Below are positions 30,505 to 37,169 of a DNA stretch of 37,169 bases, in pieces. The stretch's first letter is position 1; each line of letters starts with the position of its first letter. The DNA comes from Flavobacteriales bacterium (GTDB lineage: Bacteria; Bacteroidota; Bacteroidia; Flavobacteriales_D; Sanyastnellaceae), in NCBI GenBank assembly GCA_028823145.1, contig JAPKCA010000011.1:1-37169 (forward strand), in the 5' to 3' direction. The notes under the pieces are model-generated. The model was not told where the DNA came from. It made no database searches and saw only the letters and a program-made list of their open reading frames with translations. The position numbers and the translations under genes were made by a program.

Positions 30505-32865
30505 ATGAGACTTTTCATTCTTGGCCTGGTGGCCCTGTGCAGCACAAGCTATTCGCTTGCCCAAGAGCCGGCTAAACGATCCATCGAAGCCGTTCGTTTT
30601 GTTGCACCCGTGCAAATTGATGGTCGTCTGAACGACCTGGGCTGGGAGGGGATTCCTGTGGCAAGTGACTTTACCCAATTGTCTCCAAACCCCGGAGCAA
30701 ATCCAAGCCAACAAACCGAAGTTCAATTTGGGTACGACGATGCGGCTTTGTATATCGCTGCCCGCATGTGGGACAGCGCACCCGATTCCATCCTCCACCA
30801 ACTGAGTCAACGCGACCAACGACTCAACACCGATGACTTTGGTGTTTGGTTCAGCACCTTTAACGACGGCGTGAATGCCGTTCGTTTTGGCACGACGCCC
30901 GATGGGGTGCAGAGCGACGAGCAACTTTCTGCAGGAAGTTTTGACGACTCATGGGACGCCGTTTGGGATGTTGCCTGCCGAATAGACTCCGCGGGCTGGA
31001 CCGCTGAATTTCGCATTCCGTGGATGGCCTTTCGATTTCCTGCACAAGAAGAACAAGTTTGGGGCATCAATTTTTTCCGCGGCATCCGCAGAAAGCGCGA
31101 AGAAAGCGTCTGGAATGCCATGGACCCAACTCAAGAAACTCTAAATCAAGGGGGGATTCTTACAGGAATTCAAGGCATTGAGCCTCCTTTGCGCTTGAGC
31201 TTATTTCCGTATATCAGCGCTTATGGAACGGCAGCAGACGGCGAAAGTGCTGCGACGTACAACGGAGGGATGGACCTGAAGGTGGGGCTCGGGAATGCCT
31301 TTACGTTGGACATGACCCTCATTCCTGACTTTGGTCAGGTTGTTTCAGATAACCTTGTGCTCAATTTGTCCCCGTTCGAGATCCAGTTCGACGAAAACCG
31401 TCAATTCTTCAAAGAGGGAACCGAGTTGTTCAACAAGACCGGTATCTTGTATTCGCGCAGAATTGGAGAAGACGCCCGGTTGCTAAATGCCACCAAGATT
31501 TCGGGAAGAACAAAAGGAGGAACGGGCGTTGGAATCATGCAGGCTTTGGCAAGGGAAAATTCAGACTCTTCCATGACGTCTTATTCCGTTGCGGTATTGG
31601 ACCAAAATCTACCGAACAATGGATTCGTTACAACAGCCGGAACCCTGGTTGCTCGAGAGGGGGAACGCTACGACGCCTGGGTTCAATCGGCGATGTTTGA
31701 AGTGCGTGACAAAAAGAACCTCTGGAGTTTAAGCGGAGCGGGAAATATCAACCGAAAATTCCAAGCCACAGAGGATGAAAGCGATGAAGGCGATGCATGG
31801 TTCATCATGGCCAGTCGGATGGCGGGGAGCCTCACCTATGCCATTGGCCATTATGAAAAATCCGCCAACTTTGACCCCAACGACTTGGGCTACCTCGAAG
31901 CTCCCAACGAAGTCGGGACCGTAGGAGAATTGAACTATGACATTTACGAGCCGTTTGGCCGTTTCAACCGAATGAGCTGGTCCTTGGAAACCTCTTACAA
32001 CCAAATCGAAACGCCCCGGATGTTCAATTCTTGGATGTTGGGAGCCGAGTGGCGAGGGACCACTAAATCCTTCAACACGTGGAACGTGGGAATTCGCAGC
32101 CAACCTACCGAAGGAAACGACATCTTCGTTTCACGTATCGATGGCCTGACCTGGAAGCAGCCGGCCTGGTACGCCATTGAAGGTTGGTACAGCAGTGATT
32201 ATCGCAAACGACTGGCATTCGACATTGGAGGCTGGTACGCGGCCGGTGACGTTTACCCAGATTGGAAGGAAAAGACCCTTCGCATTGCCCCGAGAATTCG
32301 GATCAATGACCGGATGATGCTGACCTATGTTTGGAAGCTCATCCGAAAGGAGCATGAACGCGGATGGGCGGATTTATTATTCTCTCCCCCTTCTGTTCCG
32401 GCCCAGCCTGAAGAAAGCTTATTCGGAGACCGGGACAACACTGAGCTAACCCAAGTGCTCAACTTGAATTATATTTTCAACAACCGCATGAGCCTATCGG
32501 GAAGGGTTCGGCATTCGTGGAGCCAAGTGCGTTATCATTCGTTTTACACCTTGCCCGCAAACGGCGTTTTGGAACCAACAGAACTGGTGCCTGAAGGCTC
32601 GTCCGAATACGATATGAATTTCAATGCATGGAGTGTTGACCTTGTGTACCGATGGATTGTTGCTCCTGGTTCCGAAATCAACGTGGTCTGGAAGAACAAC
32701 TTGCTGCAAGACGACCAAGGGATCGCACTCCCGTCTAACTACCGAGACAACTTTGAACTAATGCTCGAAGAACAGTTCGTTAACAGCCTGTCAATCAGAG
32801 CTATATTCTTTATTGACTACAGCAGATTTAAGCAAGGATTACGGGGATTTCAGGATGCTGAATAA
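30505..32865 (+). CDS. Outer-membrane DUF5916 protein with CBM9-like N-terminal domain
   Basis: A 786-residue exported protein. The signal peptide covers about residues 1-19 (cut near YSLAQE). Residues about 30-225 resemble a carbohydrate-binding family 9-like domain: VQIDGRLNDLGWEGIPVAS at the start, VQFGYDDAALYIAARMWD, and WTAEFRIPWMAFRF with a GINFFRGIRR end. The remaining 550 residues match DUF5916, a barrel-like outer-membrane region with LTLDMTLIPDFGQV-type and FFKEGTELFNKTGILYSRRI segments and a terminal strand. The function of the family is not known; proteolysis-linked or glycan-linked roles have been suggested by its context elsewhere. The start at 30505 follows the promoter box by 4 bases; the frame otherwise reaches 30427. 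Convergent with the M23 gene, 12 bases apart. Confidence 0.88.
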   Translation: MRLFILGLVALCSTSYSLAQEPAKRSIEAVRFVAPVQIDGRLNDLGWEGIPVASDFTQLSPNPGANPSQQTEVQFGYDDAALYIAARMWDSAPDSILHQLSQRDQRLNTDDFGVWFSTFNDGVNAVRFGTTPDGVQSDEQLSAGSFDDSWDAVWDVACRIDSAGWTAEFRIPWMAFRFPAQEEQVWGINFFRGIRRKREESVWNAMDPTQETLNQGGILTGIQGIEPPLRLSLFPYISAYGTAADGESAATYNGGMDLKVGLGNAFTLDMTLIPDFGQVVSDNLVLNLSPFEIQFDENRQFFKEGTELFNKTGILYSRRIGEDARLLNATKISGRTKGGTGVGIMQALARENSDSSMTSYSVAVLDQNLPNNGFVTTAGTLVAREGERYDAWVQSAMFEVRDKKNLWSLSGAGNINRKFQATEDESDEGDAWFIMASRMAGSLTYAIGHYEKSANFDPNDLGYLEAPNEVGTVGELNYDIYEPFGRFNRMSWSLETSYNQIETPRMFNSWMLGAEWRGTTKSFNTWNVGIRSQPTEGNDIFVSRIDGLTWKQPAWYAIEGWYSSDYRKRLAFDIGGWYAAGDVYPDWKEKTLRIAPRIRINDRMMLTYVWKLIRKEHERGWADLLFSPPSVPAQPEESLFGDRDNTELTQVLNLNYIFNNRMSLSGRVRHSWSQVRYHSFYTLPANGVLEPTELVPEGSSEYDMNFNAWSVDLVYRWIVAPGSEINVVWKNNLLQDDQGIALPSNYRDNFELMLEEQFVNSLSIRAIFFIDYSRFKQGLRGFQDAE

Positions 32866-32877
32866 CTCCCTTTTTGG

Positions 32878-34638
32878 CTAAGGGAATTGCACCCAACCCG
32901 ACCAAGTTGTTTCGTTTCCGACAGCATCTTCGACAGAAATATAGAGGGCGGACCTCGCCCCTTTGGCATGACGTTCATCCCCCAATTCATACCAAATCCG
33001 TTCGCGCTTGGGATCCCAGCGGATTAAGATCCACTCCCCATCAAGTTGCCCTTGAATTTTCTTGATTCCCGACAAGGCATCGGACGTATTGAATCGCAAT
33101 TCAGATCGCGAACCCATCCGCAGAACATCCGGCTCTCCTGCGCTAAGATGCTGCTTTTGAGGTGTCAGTTGAGGCGGAACGGTGTCTTGTCGCAGCTCAT
33201 ATGTTCCGCAGGTTTTCGTCTCAAAAACGAACTCTGAGCCGGAGACTTCTCCGGTGTACACCCCGTCTACCTCTCCAGACTCATCCATCACGGCAGCCAA
33301 CCAGACCCCATTTGGAACCTCCCGCCCAAAAGCTGTGTCCGATGGAAGTGGCAGCCGAACCGTTAAGGATTTGCGAGCAGGCTGCCCCGGATCACCTACG
33401 AGCCAACGCCCTCCTTCCAAGACGTTCAATTCAAAGCCATAATCTTCATAAAACGCATAGGACGGAATCTGCACGCGCCCTCCTGATGCGCCCTGAACAA
33501 CGCCTTTTTGATTGTAGGGATAAAGACTCCCCTTTGCTGCCAATGGCTCAACCACACTCTGTTCGACCCCTTTGCACCACCAGGTTCGCTCTGTTTGATT
33601 TCCATGGATGTCAGTTGCCACCACCTGAATTTCAGCCGATTCACCCGGGGTCAGAACCAGAGCATTGGTCATGGACTCAGAACGATACACTGGAAGCCGA
33701 TTGCCTGGCAACCGGTGAAGTCGATGAACTTGGCTTCCTTCCCTGGCCCAAACTGGATAATAGGCATGCGCATTCATATCGCGATTCACCGAGAAATCCA
33801 ACGTGTCTATCCGCCACGAAAACCAAGGCTCTCCATCCAAATTCACGGCCAATCCATAAACACCACATCGGTTGTTGGCAGCATCCAGTCGATCCATCGC
33901 TTCAGCGGCAAACCGAACTTCGCCCGCAATTTTTAAGGTGTCCTTTTGATGGACTGCCCGAAAAGGCCGGGATTTGCCTTGAATCTCCGCGCCCTGCATG
34001 GGGAGCACCCACAAAGCATCCAATTGCGGAGCCACATGGTCTTCCACGGGGAAATCCCACAACAACGGGTTGATCGGGCGCTCGGTCGCCGTCTCACGCA
34101 CTTCGAAGTGCAGGTGCGGGCCTCCACTGCTACCCGAATTTCCCGACCAACCAAGGGTGTCGCCCTGCTGAAAAGCAAATGCGCGTTTTGGAAATAAGTC
34201 AACAGAAAAGCGCTCTAGACGGTATTGTTCCTTCAAAATCCAGGTTTCCAACGCTGGTGAAAACCGACGCAAATGCGCATACACGGTCGTGAGTCCATTC
34301 GGAGAATTCATGTAAACGGCACGACCGTATCCAACCGGAGAAACCTTGACCCGGGCCACCACACCATCCGCTGCGGCAAGCACGGGAAAGCCTTCTCTTC
34401 CCTGGGTCTTAAAATCCAAACCGGTGTGGAAATGATCCGGGCGCAGCTCCCCAAAATTTCCAGCCAAAACCAAGGGAATGGACAAGGGAGCAATCAACTC
34501 AGTTCGCGAGCGAAGGGAGTCCTGACCCCACGACGTAGCCGACCCACACAGCAGGATCCCAACCCACAGCGCTCGGGAATTCAGTAAACCGCAAAACCCG
34601 TGCATCGAGAACAAGAAAAAAGATGGATTCATCAACAT
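32878..34638 (-). CDS. M23 family metallopeptidase (LytM-type endopeptidase) with large C-terminal region
   Basis: A 586-residue exported protein. The signal peptide is at about 20-39 (hydrophobic LWVGILLCGSATSWG). The peptidase domain is at about 60-190 with the full zinc site: HTGLDF (His71, Asp75), VYAHLRRF (His122) and PHLHFEV (His175, His177). M23 enzymes cut peptide cross-links in peptidoglycan. Here the domain is split by a ~25-residue insertion between YAHLRRF and QQGDTLGWSGNSG. The C-terminal ~390 residues are beta-rich and of unknown function, perhaps for binding or regulation. The frame starts with TTG at 34668, which I reject; the ATG at 34638 or 34632 follows an exact TAGTTTTG box. 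Divergent from the ZapA operon. Confidence 0.88.
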   Translation of the reverse strand: MLMNPSFFLFSMHGFCGLLNSRALWVGILLCGSATSWGQDSLRSRTELIAPLSIPLVLAGNFGELRPDHFHTGLDFKTQGREGFPVLAAADGVVARVKVSPVGYGRAVYMNSPNGLTTVYAHLRRFSPALETWILKEQYRLERFSVDLFPKRAFAFQQGDTLGWSGNSGSSGGPHLHFEVRETATERPINPLLWDFPVEDHVAPQLDALWVLPMQGAEIQGKSRPFRAVHQKDTLKIAGEVRFAAEAMDRLDAANNRCGVYGLAVNLDGEPWFSWRIDTLDFSVNRDMNAHAYYPVWAREGSQVHRLHRLPGNRLPVYRSESMTNALVLTPGESAEIQVVATDIHGNQTERTWWCKGVEQSVVEPLAAKGSLYPYNQKGVVQGASGGRVQIPSYAFYEDYGFELNVLEGGRWLVGDPGQPARKSLTVRLPLPSDTAFGREVPNGVWLAAVMDESGEVDGVYTGEVSGSEFVFETKTCGTYELRQDTVPPQLTPQKQHLSAGEPDVLRMGSRSELRFNTSDALSGIKKIQGQLDGEWILIRWDPKRERIWYELGDERHAKGARSALYISVEDAVGNETTWSGWVQFP

Positions 34639-34647
34639 TGGAATTGG

Positions 34648-34655
34648 CAAAACTA
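34648..34655 (-). promoter_or_regulatory. -7 promoter box (exact) for the M23 gene
   Basis: On the minus strand TAGTTTTG is an exact TAnnTTTG. It ends 9 bases before the ATG at 34638 and 15 bases before the in-frame ATG at 34632; the latter spacing fits the short-leader class. Confidence 0.5.
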
Positions 34656-34703
34656 ACGTGTGATTCAACCGGTTTCATATGTTCAACACAGCTCCTATTG
34701 TGC

Positions 34704-34711
34704 TAAATTTG
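34704..34711 (+). promoter_or_regulatory. -7 promoter box (exact) for the coiled-coil/zapA operon
   Basis: TAAATTTG is an exact TAnnTTTG and ends 16 bases before the ATG at 34728, giving a short leader. Confidence 0.55.
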
Positions 34712-34727
34712 TACAGAACCGCATTTT

Positions 34728-35147
34728 ATGCCAGAAGAACAGAACAAGCAAGCAAATTCTGCCTCCAGCAGCACAAACTTTGACCAACTCCTCGATCGGG
34801 TTGAGACCATGGTTTCTGCTTACGAGCGCCAGAGCGAGCATGTTCGATCTTTGGAAACGGCCCTGAAACAAGAGTGCCTCTACACAGACAAGGAACGCAA
34901 CAGAGCGGACCGTGCAGAGGCTTTGTTGCAACAGAAAGCAAAACAGGAGAAGGAAAAATTGCCTTCAGGATTATTGCCATTTCCAAGCAAAGAGCAGCCT
35001 TTACAAGCTGCAGATGAAAATGCGAGTTCATCTTCATCATATTCACCCCAATCATCAAACAATCAAGACATCCAAGCCCTCGACTCTCAAGTCGTTCAAG
35101 CGCTTTTGAATGAAATTGATTCTTGCATTTCTCTACTCGAACACTGA
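34728..35147 (+). CDS. Small coiled-coil protein, candidate ZapB-like partner of ZapA
   Basis: A 139-residue soluble protein that I do not recognise by name. Residues about 15-75 form one continuous charged coiled coil (FDQLLDRVETMVSAYERQSE and onward). A Ser/Pro-rich linker follows (about 95-115), and the last 25 residues form a short helix LNEIDSCISLLEH. The C-terminal helix and its place just before zapA recur in Bacteroidota as far as I recall. The gene ends two bases before zapA, so the products are probably made together, and a role in Z-ring assembly is likely but inferred. An exact -7 box lies 16 bases upstream. Confidence 0.75.
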   Translation: MPEEQNKQANSASSSTNFDQLLDRVETMVSAYERQSEHVRSLETALKQECLYTDKERNRADRAEALLQQKAKQEKEKLPSGLLPFPSKEQPLQAADENASSSSSYSPQSSNNQDIQALDSQVVQALLNEIDSCISLLEH

Positions 35148-35149
35148 TT

Positions 35150-35446
35150 ATGGAAAACATCCGCATCGAAATCGCCGGTCGCGAATATCCGCTGAGCATT
35201 CAATCGTCAGAAGTGACGAATGTGAAGGCCGCTGCGGATAAAGTGTCGGCCCAGGTGGAAGTTTTTCGCAAACAATTTTCCGTAGAAGACCGCATTGACT
35301 TACTGGCGATGACTGCTCTGCAGTTCGCTACTCAAACCAACGCAAATGCCCCAACGGATTTCTCATCAAATTCTGGACTCAATCCCCATCAAAGTGAACG
35401 AGCAAATCACGTGCTCGAACGTCTGAATCATGTGCTAGATGCTTGA
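35150..35446 (+). CDS. zapA: Cell division protein ZapA
   Basis: A 98-residue protein of ZapA length. ZapA binds FtsZ and bundles the division ring. The N-terminal half carries the beta-alpha unit IRIEIAGREYPLSIQSSE, then the helix NVKAAADKVSAQVEVFRKQF and the DRIDLLAMTALQFATQ helix that is the family signature. The C-terminal helix ends in RANHVLERLNHVLDA and would form the dimer coiled coil. The frame reaches 35123, but the ATG at 35150 is two bases after the stop of the coiled-coil gene and starts at the normal first strand. RNase Y follows after 18 bases. Confidence 0.88.
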   Translation: MENIRIEIAGREYPLSIQSSEVTNVKAAADKVSAQVEVFRKQFSVEDRIDLLAMTALQFATQTNANAPTDFSSNSGLNPHQSERANHVLERLNHVLDA

Positions 35447-35464
35447 TTTCTGAAAAGAAATCTC

Positions 35465-37006
35465 ATGGAACCTACATCGATCATTATTGGATCCCTTGCC
35501 GGTCTCGCCTTAGGAGCTGGTCTCGGCTACGCATTATTTAACCGCTTATTAACCAAACAAGCGGAAGACATCTTGGCGAAAGCAGAGCAAAAGGGAGAAA
35601 ACGTCAAGGAGAAAAAAATTCTCCAAGCCAAAGAGAGATTCATTCAACTGAAGGAACAGCACAACGTTGAACTGAAAGAGCGCGCTGCCAAGACCCAATC
35701 TCGGGAAGACAAGGTGCGCAATGAATTGAATAATCTGCAGAAGGACCAGGACCGGGTCAAAAACCGGGAACAGCAACTGAGCAAGGAACAGGAGAAAGTA
35801 GAGCAACGACTGGAAGCGCTTGACAACAAAGGCAAGGAGCTCGATAAGAACCGTGCGAAATCTGTAGAACTCCTCGAAAAAATCAGCAACATGTCAGCCG
35901 ACGACGCGAAGAATGCGTTGCAGGAACAGATCCTTCAGGAGGCGAAGGTGCTAGCATCATCACAGGTTCAAGACATCCTCGACGAAGCCAAAGCCAAGGC
36001 CAATCAGGATGCTAAGAAAATTGTAATCCAAACCATTCAGCGTGTTGCAACTGAGCACAGCGTAGAGAATTCGGTTTCGGTGTTTAACATCGCCAATGAT
36101 GACATCAAGGGCCGGATTATCGGTAGAGAAGGACGGAATATCCGGGCGCTGGAAGCGGCGACTGGAGTTGAATTTATTGTAGACGATACGCCTGAGGCAA
36201 TCATCCTCAGTTGCTTCGATCCAGTACGCCGAGAAATTGCTCGCCTCTCGCTTCACCAACTGGTGACGGATGGCAGGATTCACCCCGCGCGGATTGAAGA
36301 AGTGGTCGCGAAGGTGATCAAGAAGATCGAAGAGGAGATCCTCGAACTTGGAAAGCGGACCTGCATTGACCTCGGCATTCACAACATGAAAACTGAGTTG
36401 GTCCGCATGGTCGGACGGATGAAATACCGTTCATCCTATGGGCAAAACCTGTTGCAACACAGCCGAGAAGTCTCGAACCTCTGTTCAACGATGGCTGCAG
36501 AACTTGGCTTGGACACGAAGGCTGCAAAGCGTGCTGGATTGCTGCATGACATTGGAAAAGTGAGCGATGAGGAAAGTGAACTTCCGCACGCATTGCTCGG
36601 AATGAAATTGGCTGAGCGTTTCGGAGAAAAACCTGACATCTGCAATGCCATCGGAGCACACCACGATGAAATCGAAATGACCACCCTCCTATCCCCTATC
36701 ATCCAAGTTTGTGATGCCATCTCAGGCGCACGACCTGGTGCACGTCGGGAAATGGTAGAAGCGTACGTTCAGCGTTTGCGCAACTTGGAGAATTTGGCTT
36801 TGGAATACCCTGGTGTTACCAAGTCATATGCGATTCAAGCTGGCCGCGAATTGCGGGTGATGGTCGAAAGTGATCAAGTCACGGATGAAGCTGCCGATCA
36901 ATTGTCGGTGGACCTTTCGCAGCGAATCATGAGTGAAATGACCTATCCAGGTCAAGTGAAGATCACCGTAATCCGCGAAAAGCGTTCAGTGAGCATCGCA
37001 CGCTGA
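35465..37006 (+). CDS. rny: Ribonuclease Y
   Basis: A 513-residue membrane-anchored endoribonuclease that starts mRNA decay; the Bacillus enzyme is about 520 residues. Visible in order: one N-terminal membrane span (about 5-27), a long charged coiled coil (about 35-150), the KH RNA-binding domain ([20 protein letters not shown], about 217-236) and the HD domain with [11 protein letters not shown] (about 330) and the metal-binding LLHDIGKVS (about 359), then IGAHHDEIE. All catalytic His/Asp residues are present. It follows zapA by 18 bases and its stop overlaps the flippase start by one base (TGATG), so the four genes from 34728 likely share a transcript. Confidence 0.97.
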   Translation: MEPTSIIIGSLAGLALGAGLGYALFNRLLTKQAEDILAKAEQKGENVKEKKILQAKERFIQLKEQHNVELKERAAKTQSREDKVRNELNNLQKDQDRVKNREQQLSKEQEKVEQRLEALDNKGKELDKNRAKSVELLEKISNMSADDAKNALQEQILQEAKVLASSQVQDILDEAKAKANQDAKKIVIQTIQRVATEHSVENSVSVFNIANDDIKGRIIGREGRNIRALEAATGVEFIVDDTPEAIILSCFDPVRREIARLSLHQLVTDGRIHPARIEEVVAKVIKKIEEEILELGKRTCIDLGIHNMKTELVRMVGRMKYRSSYGQNLLQHSREVSNLCSTMAAELGLDTKAAKRAGLLHDIGKVSDEESELPHALLGMKLAERFGEKPDICNAIGAHHDEIEMTTLLSPIIQVCDAISGARPGARREMVEAYVQRLRNLENLALEYPGVTKSYAIQAGRELRVMVESDQVTDEAADQLSVDLSQRIMSEMTYPGQVKITVIREKRSVSIAR

Positions 37007-37169
37007 TGAACCAAGGGCAGCTACCACCATTCGCTCAATCCATTCGTTGGCAAACGGTCAACGTGGTTACGCAGGTGGTGCTGCAATTGGCTTTCATTTC
37101 CCTTTTGGCACGCATTCTGGAGCCAGCAGATTTCGGGGTGATGGCCATTGCCCTCGTGGTGGTTGGATT
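37006..37169 (+). CDS. Polysaccharide flippase-like membrane protein, N-terminal part
   Basis: The first 54 codons of a gene that runs off the window. They read as [20 protein letters not shown] followed by TQVVLQLAFISLLARILEPA, then a DFGVMAIALVVVG segment. This is the start of the Wzx/MOP-type polysaccharide transporter family (first helix, then the LARxLxPxDFGxxA motif). It begins on a one-base overlap with the RNase Y stop (TGATG). It would move lipid-linked sugar units across the inner membrane. Only the first span is seen, so the exact subfamily is open. Confidence 0.75.
   Translation, partial: MNQGQLPPFAQSIRWQTVNVVTQVVLQLAFISLLARILEPADFGVMAIALVVVG

Noticed and set aside
32867-32885. 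Hairpin TCCCTT-loop-AAGGGA at the DUF5916/M23 junction
   Set aside because: Short and AT-rich with no T-tract after the stem on either strand.
1-37169. tRNA, rRNA, CRISPR, IS or prophage elements
   Set aside because: No array, transposase motif or cloverleaf-like segment was found; all gaps are under about 140 bases.

Overview
This 37 kb window looks like a chromosomal segment from a free-living member of the Bacteroidota, probably Flavobacteriales-like, with a GC content near one half by eye. The evidence is type A and type B Por-secretion (T9SS) sorting domains, a TonB-dependent receptor with a carboxypeptidase-regulatory-like N-terminus, a DUF5916 protein, a bacillithiol BshC enzyme, and promoter boxes of the Bacteroidota TAnnTTTG type. 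Shine-Dalgarno sequences are rare. I see no tRNA, rRNA, CRISPR array, insertion sequence or prophage gene. Coding density is very high: the largest gaps between genes are about 135 bases, so no stretch over 300 bases lacks a gene.

Layout. 1-1008: end of a surface-polysaccharide operon (DegT-type aminotransferase, initiating sugar-phosphate transferase). 958-6494: housekeeping mix of a SirB1-type transglutaminase-like protein, a rhomboid protease, the DNA polymerase sliding clamp (dnaN), a small exported protein, a heptosyltransferase-like enzyme, YqgF/RuvX and a HAD phosphatase. 6039-14002: a run of eight same-strand genes. In transcription order these are an orphan family 5 solute-binding lipoprotein, an ACMSD-type amidohydrolase, an ECF sigma factor, a candidate anti-sigma protein, a predicted outer-membrane barrel, a type B T9SS cargo protein, BshC and the HAD phosphatase. 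14085-18415: a TonB-dependent receptor coupled to an MsbA-like ABC exporter. 18405-25632: a large LVIVD/MopE-like/dockerin-like surface protein, a TIGR01777 epimerase, a cupredoxin-FAS1-FAS1 secreted protein, a photolyase and a family III CoA-transferase. 25621-30410: CysQ, a lytic transglycosylase, RfbC with a Wza-like export lipoprotein, an acetyltransferase and MltG. 30505-37169: a DUF5916 protein, an M23 metallopeptidase, then a coiled-coil protein, ZapA, RNase Y and the start of a polysaccharide flippase.

Many genes serve the cell envelope: polysaccharide synthesis and export, peptidoglycan trimming (lytic transglycosylase, MltG, M23), outer-membrane uptake, secreted surface proteins, and a sigma/anti-sigma pair that may control part of it.

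The most striking unlisted signal is regulatory. A TAnnTTTG box lies only 4-6 bases before the ATG of about nine genes (four exact matches, the others with one or two mismatches). This suggests leaderless mRNAs, and it fixes the true start of several genes whose longest reading frame is too long. A second set of boxes lies 15-17 bases before the start. Two intrinsic terminators 18.6 kb apart are the same sequence apart from an 11-base internal segment and the bases just outside the stem.
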